Below, in pieces: positions 26,533 to 37,576 of a DNA stretch of 64,000 nt; the first letter of the stretch is position 1, and every line of letters starts with the position of its first letter. Below the pieces are notes generated by a model, which worked only from the letters and a program-made list of their open reading frames with translations, made no database searches and had not been told where the DNA came from. This DNA is from JAVVHH01 sp963835135. Its GTDB lineage: Bacteria; Pseudomonadota; Alphaproteobacteria; Acetobacterales; Acetobacteraceae. The position numbers and the translations under genes are program-made. The stretch is taken from contig CAWIEF010000005.1 in the NCBI GenBank assembly GCA_963835135.1, positions 682,001 through 746,000 on the forward strand. The letters are read 5' to 3'.

Positions 26533-26877
26533 ATGAAGTCAGCAGAACAATTCCTCTCCTTCGGCCAGGGCAACATGGAAGCCGTGGTCAAGTCCAGCCA
26601 GATCGTGGCGACCGGCTGGCAGGAGCTCAGCAAGCAGATTGCGGCCAACGCCCAAGCGGCGATGGACGAGAGCATGTCAACCCTGCGTGCCATTGCCGGC
26701 GTGCGCTCCGTGAAGGAAGCGTTCGAGATGCAGGCCAATTTCGCGCGCGCGACGGTCGAGAAGGCAATGAGCCAGACCGGCGAGTTCACCGAGGCATCGT
26801 TCAAGCTCGCCGGCCAGGCCTATGAGCCGATCGCCAGCCGCCTGACCCTCGCGGCGGACAGCTTCAAGGCAGCCTAA
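26533..26877 (+). CDS. phasin family protein
   Basis: This 114-residue protein coats polyhydroxyalkanoate granules in the cytoplasm. It is an amphipathic all-helical Phasin_2-type sequence with MKSAEQFLSFGQGNMEAVVKS at the start (positions of Gln, Asn, Met typical), the central KQIAANAQAAMDESM and the tail KLAGQAYEPIASRL. It has no Cys and no membrane segment. The ATG at 26533 follows GGGACGG at 26521-26527; an upstream TTG at 26500 would add 11 residues. It stands alone in its unit, with its own operator-like dyad and a terminator downstream, as expected for a gene controlled by granule formation. Confidence 0.87.
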   Translation: MKSAEQFLSFGQGNMEAVVKSSQIVATGWQELSKQIAANAQAAMDESMSTLRAIAGVRSVKEAFEMQANFARATVEKAMSQTGEFTEASFKLAGQAYEPIASRLTLAADSFKAA

Positions 26878-26926
26878 CCGGTCATCCCGCGCGCCATGTC
26901 GCGCGGGGTTGGACGCGACTAAAAAT

Positions 26927-26955
26927 AAGGCCCGGGTGGCAACGCCCGGGCCTTT
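26927..26955 (+). terminator. intrinsic-like terminator after the phasin gene
   Basis: A 10-base-pair stem, AAGGCCCGGG with CCCGGGCCTT, encloses an 8-base loop (TGGCAACG) and is followed by only three T residues and then CGCG. It lies 50 bases after the phasin stop. The U tract is weak, but the stem is perfect and the A-run before it gives a bidirectional shape. Confidence 0.75.
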
Positions 26956-27130
26956 CGCGTTCACGGTTTATCAATTTCCCCAGGCGAATATCCGGGATCA
27001 TCCACGCGAAGGCTTTTCCCAGCGCTTCGCATTCCGATATGCTTCGAGTTGGGGCCGTAGCCGCCGAGCGGCGCCGGGCAAAAGCGTTATTTGTGGCGGA
27101 GGGCGGTGCCTGCGGCCAGGGTTAGGACCA

Positions 27131-27460
27131 ATGAGCGACAACGACAAACGCGGCAACGGAGAAGGACCGAATACAGGCGTTGTGGTGAAGGCGCGACCGA
27201 AGACGCGCAAGCCGGCCATGTACAAGGTTTTGATGCTGAACGACGACTACACGCCGATGGAGTTCGTCGTTCACGTGCTCGAACGTTTTTTTCAAAAGAA
27301 CCGCGACGAGGCGACGCGGATCATGCTGCACGTGCATCGTCGCGGCGTCGGCGTTTGTGGCGCCTACACCTACGAGGTCGCGGAAACGAAAGTCACTCAG
27401 GTGATGGACCTTGCGCGGCAGAACCAACATCCGCTGCAATGCACTATTGAGAAGGAATGA
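27131..27460 (+). CDS. clpS: ATP-dependent Clp protease adaptor ClpS
   Basis: ClpS binds N-degron substrates (N-terminal Leu, Phe, Trp, Tyr) and delivers them to ClpA. The 109-residue protein has a flexible N-terminus and the conserved core YKVLMLNDDYTPMEFVV, with the substrate-pocket Asn-Asp-Asp, then HVHRRGVGVCGAYTYEVAE. The start ATG at 27131 has AGGA just upstream. clpA follows 95 bases later in the same direction, the standard arrangement, and the spacing suggests clpA also has its own signals. Confidence 0.96.
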   Translation: MSDNDKRGNGEGPNTGVVVKARPKTRKPAMYKVLMLNDDYTPMEFVVHVLERFFQKNRDEATRIMLHVHRRGVGVCGAYTYEVAETKVTQVMDLARQNQHPLQCTIEKE

Positions 27461-27555
27461 GCCTAAGCCCACGTTGAACGGTCACTTGTCTCGAATGGTC
27501 GATCCCCTGTCATGAAGCGGTCAAGACAGGGTCAGTGCGAAGGAGCGTCATCACC

Positions 27556-29894
<2,339 letters not shown>

Positions 29895-29898
<4 letters not shown>

Positions 29899-30176
29899 AA
29901 GCGACCTGGAATGGGCAGGTCATCGCCGAGAGCGACGACATCGTGACGGTCGAGGGGAATGCCTACTTTCCCTCGGCCAGCCTCGACAAGTCGGTGGTCC
30001 AGCCCAGCCAGCACACTTCGGTCTGCGGGTGGAAAGGGACGGCGCACTACTACTCGCTCGATGTCGGCGGCAAGCGCAACGAGAATGCCGTCTGGTTCTA
30101 TCCCGAGCCGAAGGACGCGGCGGCGAACATTCGTGGCCGCGTGGCGTTCTGGAAAGGCGTGACGGTTTCGGCCTAG
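29895..30176 (+). CDS. DUF427 family protein
   Basis: The 93-residue protein matches the DUF427 family: an N-terminal MKATWNGQVIAESDD, the block NAYFPSASL and CGWKGTAHYYSL, then AVWFYPEPKDAA and FWKGVTV. These are small beta-rich cytosolic proteins of unknown function with conserved Trp, Tyr and Cys residues. The GTG start overlaps the clpA stop, so it is co-translated with clpA. Confidence 0.88.
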
Positions 30177-30190
30177 CCGGGTTTGCGCGC

Positions 30191-30210
30191 GGCCTACTTT
30201 GGAGTAGGTC
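30191..30210 (+). promoter_or_regulatory. hairpin over the hisB ribosome binding site
   Basis: GGCCTACT and AGTAGGTC pair around a TTGG loop. The GGAG and AGG elements that could serve as ribosome binding site for hisB (start 30217) sit inside the loop-side and 3' arm. Folding would hide the site and could lower translation. Whether a regulator opens it is unknown; it may simply be the residue of a terminator after DUF427. Confidence 0.45.
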
Positions 30211-30216
30211 AGCGCA

Positions 30217-30807
30217 ATGATGCGGTCGGCGGAACTAATCCGAAACACTTCGGAAACGCAAGTTGTCTTAAGGCTCGACCTTGACGGGACGGGCCAGAGC
30301 AAAATCAAGACGGGCGTCGGTTTTCTCGACCATATGCTGACGGCGTTCGCGCGACACTCGATGTTCGATCTCGAGGTCAATGCCGTCGGCGACCTGCATA
30401 TCGACGCCCATCATACGACAGAAGACGTCGGCATCGTGCTGGGCCAGGCGCTGGCACGGGCGGTGGCCGACAAGCGCGGTATCCGACGCTACGGCTACGC
30501 CTCCGTGCCGATGGACGAGGCGCTGGTCGAGGCGTCGGTCGACTTCTCGGGTCGCGCGTTCCTAGGCTGGTCCGCCGCGTTCGCGCGGGACAAAGTGGGC
30601 GAGATGGATACCGAGTTGTTCGAGGAGTTCTTCCGCGCGCTGGCGGGCAACGCGGCCATCACGCTGCATGTCACACAGCGCGCCGGCAGCAACGCGCATC
30701 ATATCGCCGAGGCCTGCTTCAAGGCGGTCGCGCGCGCGTTGCGGGAGGCGACCGAGCCCGACCCCCGGGCTGCCGGGTCCATCCCTTCGACCAAAGGGTC
30801 GTTGTGA
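30217..30807 (+). CDS. hisB: imidazoleglycerol-phosphate dehydratase
   Basis: HisB catalyses the sixth histidine-biosynthesis step, removing water from imidazoleglycerol phosphate. The dimanganese motifs are visible: HHTTEDVGI early, and NAHHIAEACFKA late, with RNTSETQ at the N-terminus and GFLDHMLTAFARHS. The length of 196 residues is that of the monofunctional enzyme, so the histidinol-phosphatase part of the enterobacterial HisB is absent. First gene of a chain of overlapping his genes; its stop overlaps the DUF2628 start. Confidence 0.97.
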   Translation: MMRSAELIRNTSETQVVLRLDLDGTGQSKIKTGVGFLDHMLTAFARHSMFDLEVNAVGDLHIDAHHTTEDVGIVLGQALARAVADKRGIRRYGYASVPMDEALVEASVDFSGRAFLGWSAAFARDKVGEMDTELFEEFFRALAGNAAITLHVTQRAGSNAHHIAEACFKAVARALREATEPDPRAAGSIPSTKGSL

Positions 30808-31163
30808 ACAGCTATACGGCCCACCTGAAGGCCGACCGGGCGCCGGTGCTGCTGCGGGAAGGGTGGAGCTGGGCCGCCTTCCTGTTCGGCGCAATCTGGC
30901 TGCTGGCCAAGCGGGCCTGGATTCCCGCGCTGCTTGAGATGGCGGGGCTCGTGGTGCTGATCAGGCTGGCGCCGCCGCCGTTCTGGCGCCCTGCCCTGCT
31001 GGGCCTCGCGCTCCTGAACGGCGCGCTCGGCCGCGACTTCATCCGCTGGTCGCTCGACCGGCGCGGCTACCGGCTCGGGCACGTCGTGCTCGCCGCAGAT
31101 CGCGACGCCGCGTTGCTGCGCTTGTTCACGGCTCGGCCTGATCTGATGGACCCGGCGCCATGA
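30804..31163 (+). CDS. DUF2628 family membrane protein in the his operon
   Basis: The 119-residue protein has a short hydrophilic N-terminus, then LREGWSWAAFLFGAIWLLAKRAW, a typical DUF2628 segment, and two further membrane helices. Its C-terminus is soluble (LGHVVLAADRDAALLRLF). Members of this family are commonly found between hisB and hisH in alphaproteobacteria, but no function is known. It overlaps both neighbours by 4 bases (GTGA, ATGA). Confidence 0.85.
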   Translation: MNSYTAHLKADRAPVLLREGWSWAAFLFGAIWLLAKRAWIPALLEMAGLVVLIRLAPPPFWRPALLGLALLNGALGRDFIRWSLDRRGYRLGHVVLAADRDAALLRLFTARPDLMDPAP

Positions 31164-31801
31164 TGCGCGTCGCCGTCGTCGATTATGGCAGCGGGAACCT
31201 GGCGTCGGCGTCGCGCGCGCTCGTCGCGGCAGCCGAGCGTGCCGGCATCGCCGCCGAGGTGACCGTCACGTCCGAGCCCGACATCGTCGCCGAGGCCGAC
31301 CGCATCGTGCTGCCCGGGCAGGGCGCGTTCCGCGATTGCGCGACGGGCCTGGCGGCGATCCCGGGCCTGCGGCATGCCATCGAGCACGGCGTCGCGGCCG
31401 GCCGTCCTTTCCTCGGCATCTGCGTCGGCATGCAGCTCATGGCCGAGCGCGGCCTGGAACACGGCGAGACCCCGGGCTTCGGCTGGATCGAGGGCGAGAT
31501 CGCGCCGATGACCGCCGACGGGTTGCGGCTGCCACAGATGGGCTGGAACGAGCTCGAGTTCGAACCCGACTCGCACCCCCTGCTGTATGGCCTACGGCCC
31601 GGCGATCACACCTATTTCGTCCACAGCTACGCGCTGCGCGGCGGTCGCGCGGACGAGCAGCTGGCGACCACCCAGTATGGCGGCACGGTGCCGGCGATCG
31701 TTGCCGCCGGGAACCGGGCGGGAACCCAGTTTCACGTCGAGAAGAGCCAGACGGTGGGCCTGCAGATCCTGACGAATTTCCTGCGCTGGTCGCCCGGGTG
31801 A
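31160..31801 (+). CDS. hisH: imidazole glycerol phosphate synthase glutaminase subunit
   Basis: HisH supplies ammonia from glutamine to HisF. The class I glutaminase triad is present: Cys in PFLGICVGMQLM, and His/Glu in QFHVEKSQTVGL. VVDYGSGNLASASRAL opens the protein and LPGQGAF the oxyanion region. At 213 residues it is full length. The start overlaps DUF2628 and the stop overlaps the acetyltransferase gene (GTGA). Confidence 0.96.
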   Translation: MMRVAVVDYGSGNLASASRALVAAAERAGIAAEVTVTSEPDIVAEADRIVLPGQGAFRDCATGLAAIPGLRHAIEHGVAAGRPFLGICVGMQLMAERGLEHGETPGFGWIEGEIAPMTADGLRLPQMGWNELEFEPDSHPLLYGLRPGDHTYFVHSYALRGGRADEQLATTQYGGTVPAIVAAGNRAGTQFHVEKSQTVGLQILTNFLRWSPG

Positions 31802-32346
31802 ACGAGCAGGCCACCCACAGTCTCGACGTCGCGCGGGTGACCGAGCTGCCGGAAGACGACCTGCTGCAGCTGTGTGAGGCGGCCGACGCCGCGATCATCG
31901 AGGGCGGCGGCTTTGGCTGGGTCAAGTCGCCCGGCCGGCTCGCGCTCGAGAGTTATTTCCGCGGCATACTGCTCGTTCCGGAGCGTGAGGTGTTCGTGGC
32001 GCGTCTCGACGGCTTGATCGTCGGCTCCGCCCAACTCGTGCGCCCCCCGCGCAACAACGAGGCGCAGGCTTTCTCGGCGACGCTGACGCATGCGTTCATC
32101 GCGCCCTATGCGCGCGGCCACGGCCTGGCCGTCATGCTGCACCGCCGGGTCGAGGACGGGGCCCGGGCGCTCGGCTACCAAGTGCTCAACCTCGACGTCC
32201 GGGAGACGCAGACGGCGGCGATCCAGCTCTACGAGCGGCTGGGCTACTATCGCTGGGGCGAGCATCCTTGCTATGCCCGGGTCGGCGGCCAGACCGTGCG
32301 CGGCTTCTATTTCGTCAAGCTGCTGCAAGAGGACCGCAAGCCGTGA
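31798..32346 (+). CDS. GNAT family N-acetyltransferase within the his operon
   Basis: This 182-residue protein has the GNAT fold: an N-terminal substrate-variable part, the strand LIVGSAQLVRPP, then the acetyl-CoA loop as FIAPYARGHGLAVMLHRRV, and a C-terminal NLDVRETQTAAIQLYERLGYYRWGE. Acceptor unknown. Start GTG overlaps the hisH stop and its own stop overlaps the hisA start, so it is wedged in the his operon with no spare base. That placement suggests a role tied to amino-acid supply, for example acetylating histidine-pathway intermediates or an unrelated amine; this is inference. Confidence 0.88.
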   Translation: MNEQATHSLDVARVTELPEDDLLQLCEAADAAIIEGGGFGWVKSPGRLALESYFRGILLVPEREVFVARLDGLIVGSAQLVRPPRNNEAQAFSATLTHAFIAPYARGHGLAVMLHRRVEDGARALGYQVLNLDVRETQTAAIQLYERLGYYRWGEHPCYARVGGQTVRGFYFVKLLQEDRKP

Positions 32347-33080
32347 TCCTCTATCCCGCGATCGACCTGAAGGACGGGGCGTGCGTCCGTCTCCGGCGGG
32401 GCGAGATGCAGGACGCCACCGTCTATTCCGACGACCCGGGCGCGCAAGCCCGGGCCTGGCAGGACGCCGGCTGCACCTGGCTGCACGTGGTCGACCTCAA
32501 CGGGGCGTTTGCCGGACGCCCGGTCAATGGCGCCGCGGTCGACGCGATCCTGGCGGCGGCGACGGTGCCGGTCCAACTCGGCGGCGGCATCCGCGACATG
32601 GCGGGGGTGGCGCGCTGGCTCGAGTCGGGCGTGAGCCGGGTCATCCTCGGCAGCGCCGCGGTCAAGACGCCGGCGCTGGTGCACGAGGCGAGCCGCGCGT
32701 TTCCGGGCCGGATCGCCGTGGGCATCGACGCGCGCGACGGGATCGTCGCGACCGAAGGGTGGGCGGAAAGCTCCGGCGTGGGCGCGCTCGAACTGGCGCT
32801 GCGCTTCGAGGACGCGGGCGTGGCCGCCATCATCTACACCGATATCGGGCGCGACGGGATGCTGTCCGGCATCAATGTCGAGGCGACGCTGGCCCTGGCC
32901 GACCGGCTCCGTACGCCGGTGATCGCCAGCGGCGGCGCCGGGTCGATCGACGACTTGCGCGCGTTGATGGAGCAGGCGCCGACGCTCGACGGCGTGATCG
33001 TGGGGCGGGCGCTGTATGACGGACGGATCGATCTCGCCGCGGCTTTGCGCCTGCTGGCCGCCGCGGCCGAGACGGGTTGA
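32343..33080 (+). CDS. hisA: ProFAR isomerase
   Basis: HisA isomerises N'-[(5'-phosphoribosyl)formimino]-5-aminoimidazole-4-carboxamide ribonucleotide (ProFAR). The (beta-alpha)8 barrel shows the twin Asp sites IDLKDGACVRL and YTDIGRDGM, and the phosphate loops QLGGGIRD and IASGGAGSIDDL. The length is 245 residues. The GTG start at 32343 overlaps the acetyltransferase stop. hisF follows 2 bases after its stop. Confidence 0.96.
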   Translation: MILYPAIDLKDGACVRLRRGEMQDATVYSDDPGAQARAWQDAGCTWLHVVDLNGAFAGRPVNGAAVDAILAAATVPVQLGGGIRDMAGVARWLESGVSRVILGSAAVKTPALVHEASRAFPGRIAVGIDARDGIVATEGWAESSGVGALELALRFEDAGVAAIIYTDIGRDGMLSGINVEATLALADRLRTPVIASGGAGSIDDLRALMEQAPTLDGVIVGRALYDGRIDLAAALRLLAAAAETG

Positions 33081-33082
33081 CG

Positions 33083-33852
<770 letters not shown>

Positions 33853-33856
<4 letters not shown>

Positions 33857-34251
33857 GGAAGGCCAGCAAGCCGAAGCCATCGAAGACGCCGGCGACGACA
33901 GCCTCCGTCGCAGGCGGCGAGATCATCGATCGATTGTGGGCCACGGTCATCCAGCGGCGGTCGGCCGACCCGGCGAAGAGTCACTCCGCCCGCCTCCTCG
34001 CGCGCGGCACCGCCAAGGTGGCGCAAAAATTCGGCGAGGAGGCCGTCGAGTGCCTGATCGAGGCCGTCGCCAAAAACCCGGCCGCCGTGATCACCGAGAG
34101 TGCGGACGTCCTCTATCATCTGACGGTGCTCTGGGTGGCGGCTGGCGTCGAGCCGGCCGAGGTGTGGGCAGAACTGCAGCGACGGGAGGGGGTCAGCGGC
34201 ATCGACGAGAAGGCGTCGCGAAGCGCGGCGGCGACGCGTAAGATCCCGTGA
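33853..34251 (+). CDS. hisE: phosphoribosyl-ATP pyrophosphatase
   Basis: HisE converts phosphoribosyl-ATP to phosphoribosyl-AMP. It is an all-alpha MazG-like NTP pyrophosphohydrolase with the metal-binding EEAVECLIEAV and ESADVLYHLTVLW. The N-terminus (MRKASKPKPSKTPATT) is a basic, Pro/Lys-rich extension not in the minimal enzyme. No HisI (PR-AMP cyclohydrolase) domain is fused, so hisI must lie elsewhere. ATG overlaps the hisF stop; the stop overlaps the MaoC-type gene start (TGATG). Confidence 0.93.
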
Positions 34252-34715
34252 TGACCGAGCCAACGGCACGATACTATTTCGAAGATCTGTCGCTGGGCCA
34301 GCGGTTCGAGAGCGCCAGCCACACGATCAGCCGGGAGGAGATCCGCGAGTTCGCGCTCCGCTTCGACCCACAACCGTTCCACACCGACGAGGACGCCGCC
34401 AAGGACAGCTTCTTCCGCGGCTTGGCGGCCAGCGGGTGGCACACGGCGGCGATCACGATGCGGCTGCTGATCGACGGCGGGCTTCCGTTCGCCAGTGGCC
34501 TGATCGGCGCAGGCGCCGACATCACCTGGCCAACTGCGACGCGGCCCGGCGACACGCTGACGGTATTCAGCGAAGTCGCCGATCTGCGAGCCTCGGGGTC
34601 ACGGCCCGATCGGGGCTGGGTCACGGTCCAGTCGGAGACCCGCACCGCGGCCGCCAACGTCGTGCAGACGCTGCGCGCGCGCATGCTGGTGTTTCGGCGG
34701 CCGGGACAGGGCTGA
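34251..34715 (+). CDS. MaoC-family (R)-hydratase-like dehydratase
   Basis: A hotdog-fold protein of 154 residues with the hydratase-2 pattern: the Asp-His pair in FALRFDPQPFHTDEDAAKDS, then FRGLAASGWHTAAI and the late strand. Such proteins hydrate enoyl-CoA or act in catabolic or PHA-precursor routes. It closes the his operon and is unlikely to serve histidine synthesis itself. An in-frame GTG at 34248 is an alternative start. Its 3' end is 9 bases from the convergent ABC ATPase. Confidence 0.87.
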   Translation: MTEPTARYYFEDLSLGQRFESASHTISREEIREFALRFDPQPFHTDEDAAKDSFFRGLAASGWHTAAITMRLLIDGGLPFASGLIGAGADITWPTATRPGDTLTVFSEVADLRASGSRPDRGWVTVQSETRTAAANVVQTLRARMLVFRRPGQG

Positions 34716-34724
34716 GAGGCCCGG

Positions 34725-35708
34725 TCAAGCGGCCAGGCGCCGCTCGTCCTGCGGTGCCCAGGTGAGGTGCTTGCGTGCGCCCTGCTGGACCGGGTCGGCA
34801 TCGTATTCGGCGTCGGGCAACAGCACGGACGCGGCCTGACCATCGGCCGTGGTCAGGCCGATCCGCACCAGTCCGCCCTGATACTCCACGGCTTCGACCA
34901 GCGCCGGCAGGCCCGCGCCCGCGTCGGCCAGGCGGCAGCGGTCGGCACGGACGGCGACCAGTCCCGCCGGTCCCGGAAGCACGTTGTGGCCGCCGATGAA
35001 GCGGGCGATGAAGCTGGTGGCCGGGTTGCCGAACACTTCGCGGGGGGAACCGGCCTGGCGGATGTGACCGTCCTGCATCACGACCATCATGTCGGCCAGC
35101 GCCATCGCCTCGTCCTGGCTGTGGGTCACGTGGATGAAGCTGATGCCGAGTTCGCGCTGCAGGCGCTTGAGTTCCTCGCGCACCTGGACGCGCAGGAAGG
35201 GGTCGAGCGCCGACAGCGGCTCGTCCAGCAGCAGCACCTTCGGGCGGCTCACCAGGGCGCGGGCCAGCGCCACCCGCTGCTGCTGGCCGCCGGAGAGTTG
35301 CGCCGGCAGGCGGCTCGCGAAGGCGTCCATGTGGACGAGCGAGAGGAACTCCATGGCCGTCTTGGTCCGCTCGGTCTTGCCTACGCCACGCATGCGCAGG
35401 CTGAAGGCGACGTTGTCGGCACAGTTCAGATGCGGGAACAGCGCGTAGCTCTGAAACATCATCGCGGTGCCGCGCTTGACCGGCGGCAGGCCGGTGACGT
35501 TGACGCCATGGATCAGCACGTCGCCGCTGCTGATCGTCTCATGGCCGGCGATCATGCGCAGCGTGCTGGTCTTGCCGCAGCCGGACGGGCCGAGGAGGCA
35601 GCAATAGCTCGCGCGCGGGATGCGCAGCGACACGCCGTCGACGGCCGGCGCGCCGGGGCCGTAGCGCTTGGTCACCTCCACCAGTTCGACGTCGAAGCGC
35701 GGGTCCAT
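34725..35708 (-). CDS. polyamine-type ABC transporter ATPase (PotA-like), orphan
   Basis: The 327-residue protein has an N-terminal nucleotide-binding domain with Walker A GPSGCGKTS, signature LSGGQQQRVALARAL, Walker B VLLLDEPLSALD and the switch His in FIHVTHSQDEA. A TOBE-type C-terminal domain (RADRCRLADAG ... YQGGLVRIGL) follows, as in PotA/putrescine and iron importers. No permease or binding-protein gene flanks it in this window. It is divergent from the beta-helix protein gene with about 116 bases between. Substrate therefore unknown. Confidence 0.88.
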   Translation of the reverse strand: MDPRFDVELVEVTKRYGPGAPAVDGVSLRIPRASYCCLLGPSGCGKTSTLRMIAGHETISSGDVLIHGVNVTGLPPVKRGTAMMFQSYALFPHLNCADNVAFSLRMRGVGKTERTKTAMEFLSLVHMDAFASRLPAQLSGGQQQRVALARALVSRPKVLLLDEPLSALDPFLRVQVREELKRLQRELGISFIHVTHSQDEAMALADMMVVMQDGHIRQAGSPREVFGNPATSFIARFIGGHNVLPGPAGLVAVRADRCRLADAGAGLPALVEAVEYQGGLVRIGLTTADGQAASVLLPDAEYDADPVQQGARKHLTWAPQDERRLAA

Positions 35709-35824
35709 CCGGTGTCCTCTCCAGCAATCGCGACCCCTGTGCGCGGGCGCGTAGAGGGATCGTGACGGGCTGCATGGGATCGTGCAAATGGGGCGCTCTG
35801 GATCATCACGTCGAGGAACACCGC

Positions 35825-37450
35825 ATGAGCCGCACCATCTTCGCGCTGACGCTGACCGCTCTGGCGGCGTCGAGCCCGGCCCGCGTGATGGCGCAGGTCG
35901 CAAGCTCCGCCGATCCCGCCGCGGTCGCCAACGAGTTGCATGGCCTGCACAACGACACGATCTATTACGACACGCTGCTCGGCACGAAGCTCGACAAGCT
36001 GGACGCCGACATCCAGGGCCTGCACGCCGATCTGCAGGCAATCCTGAAGGCGCTGCAGGCGGGCGGTGCGCCAGCGTCGAATGCGGCCCCGGGTGCGAGC
36101 CCGCCGAAAGCGGCCGCCGCGGCTCCTGCCCCCGACACGACGACGGCGACCTTCTTCCCGGCCGATCCCGGGCTGGCCACGTTCCCATCGCCGGAAAACA
36201 GCCGGATGCTCCGCAACGACAAGGGCGTCAGCGGCCGGCCCTACCTGCTCGACGCGACCGGCGTCGTGCACAAGCTCGTGCCGGTCACCGAGGCCGTGCC
36301 GAACGGCTACACCGTCAATGGCGTCTGGGCGAAGGGGGGTGGCAGCGATCACTCGCCGGTGCCGCAATTGCTGGTCCGCCAGGGTAAGGTGTTCGCGCAG
36401 GCCAACGGCGGCCCGTGGCAGTTCTACAACCCGGCCAGCGGCAGCCTGTACAATGCCGCCCTGCCCGACGCGTTCCAGACCGACGCGAGCGGGCAGACGA
36501 CGTCGCGGGTCGCCAACAGCGACGTGAAGGCGCCGGGCAAACCGGCCCGGCAGAGCCCGGCACCTGGCACCTCAGGCAAGGCGCTGAAGGTCTGCGCCTC
36601 GGGCTGCCAATACGGGAGCATCACGGCCGCGATCAAGGCCGCGGCCGCGGGCGACACGGTCGACATCGGCCCGGGGGTGTACAAAGAGGCGCCCCCCGCC
36701 TGGACCGTGCCGCTCAAGATCGTGTTCGCGAACGGCGCGTCGATGAACCTCACCGGGCTGACGGCCTCGCTGGCGCGGGGCAAGGGCGCGCTGGTGCCGG
36801 CCGCCGACAGCATCATCGTCAACCCGGTCATCACCGGCGTCGCGATGGATCAGAAAGTCGCGCAGAGCACGGCGGCGATCCGGCCCGACAATGGCGCAGG
36901 GTATGTCGACATCGTCGGCGGCAGCCTTTCGGCCAATCAGAACGGTATTGCCGGGGGCGACGTGCCGGTCGTGCTGAGCGTGACCGGCACCAAGCTGTTC
37001 AACAACGGCCTGGGCGACGGCTACACACACAATATCTACATGTCGCACGGCACGCTCTCGGTCACGCTGACCGACGTGCACTCGACCGATCCGAATGGCG
37101 GCCACGCGGCGAAGCTGCGCAGCTTCGAGGTCGCGGTGAAGGGTGGTTCCTACGATGCCTTTGCCGCGGCAGCGATCGACGTGCCGGATGGGACCGTCAC
37201 CCCGGCGATCATCGACGGCGCCATCATCATCAAGAAAGCCGGTGCGTATAATCACACGGTGTTGGACTACGCCACCGAGGACACGGCGAGCGGCAATGGA
37301 GGGCTGGTGCTGCGCGACGTCACGCTCAATCTGGCCTGCGAGAACCCGGCCATCCTGGTCGGAGGCGGTTCTGTGGTGACGATCGAGCCCTCGACCAAGA
37401 TCGTGGGCACCAAGCCGGAAGCGAAAGGCGGCACGGTCAAGGGGCTTTGA
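35825..37450 (+). CDS. secreted right-handed beta-helix protein
   Basis: The 541-residue protein has a signal peptide (RTIFALTLTALAAS...VMAQ). Next comes a helical heptad-like stretch (about 45-85, LDKLDADIQGLHADLQAIL), an Ala/Pro linker, and a repeated middle segment (RPYLLDATGVVHKLV). The C-terminal half resembles a parallel beta-helix: a CASGCQYGSITAAIKAAAAGDTVDIGPGVY start, the standard opening of pectate-lyase-like repeats, then many short strand units. No catalytic residues are identified. It may bind or modify polysaccharide or act as an adhesin. The ATG at 35825 directly precedes the signal peptide. Its stop abuts a tRNA gene on the other strand. Confidence 0.78.
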   Translation: MSRTIFALTLTALAASSPARVMAQVASSADPAAVANELHGLHNDTIYYDTLLGTKLDKLDADIQGLHADLQAILKALQAGGAPASNAAPGASPPKAAAAAPAPDTTTATFFPADPGLATFPSPENSRMLRNDKGVSGRPYLLDATGVVHKLVPVTEAVPNGYTVNGVWAKGGGSDHSPVPQLLVRQGKVFAQANGGPWQFYNPASGSLYNAALPDAFQTDASGQTTSRVANSDVKAPGKPARQSPAPGTSGKALKVCASGCQYGSITAAIKAAAAGDTVDIGPGVYKEAPPAWTVPLKIVFANGASMNLTGLTASLARGKGALVPAADSIIVNPVITGVAMDQKVAQSTAAIRPDNGAGYVDIVGGSLSANQNGIAGGDVPVVLSVTGTKLFNNGLGDGYTHNIYMSHGTLSVTLTDVHSTDPNGGHAAKLRSFEVAVKGGSYDAFAAAAIDVPDGTVTPAIIDGAIIIKKAGAYNHTVLDYATEDTASGNGGLVLRDVTLNLACENPAILVGGGSVVTIEPSTKIVGTKPEAKGGTVKGL

Positions 37451-37533
37451 TGCTGGGGACAGGATTCGAACCTGCGTGTGGTTACCCAGCCGGATTACAA
37501 ATCCGGTGCATTCAACCGCTCTGCCACCCCAGC
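37451..37533 (-). tRNA. tRNA with anticodon TGT (Thr), class II shape
   Basis: The minus strand folds well. The acceptor GCTGGGG pairs with CCCCAGC, discriminator A, CCA not encoded. The D stem is only GCA/TGC, the anticodon arm CCGGA-TTTGTAA-TCCGG gives TGT, and the T arm is GCAGG-TTCGAAT-CCTGT. Between anticodon and T stems lie 14 bases (CTGGGTAACCACAC) that form a small extra arm TGG-GTAA-CCA. A long variable arm and a 3-base-pair D stem are typical of Ser, Leu and Tyr tRNAs. The anticodon and the G1-C72/C2-G71 pairs are typical of Thr. Confidence 0.9.
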
Positions 37534-37576
37534 ATGGGCGGGCCCGCGTTCCCTCTATCGCGAAACCTGCGCGTCG

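Noticed and set aside
27505..27531. CCCTGTC/GACAGGG inverted repeat upstream of clpA
   Set aside because: Two 7-base arms 13 bases apart are easily found by chance; no known regulator matches.
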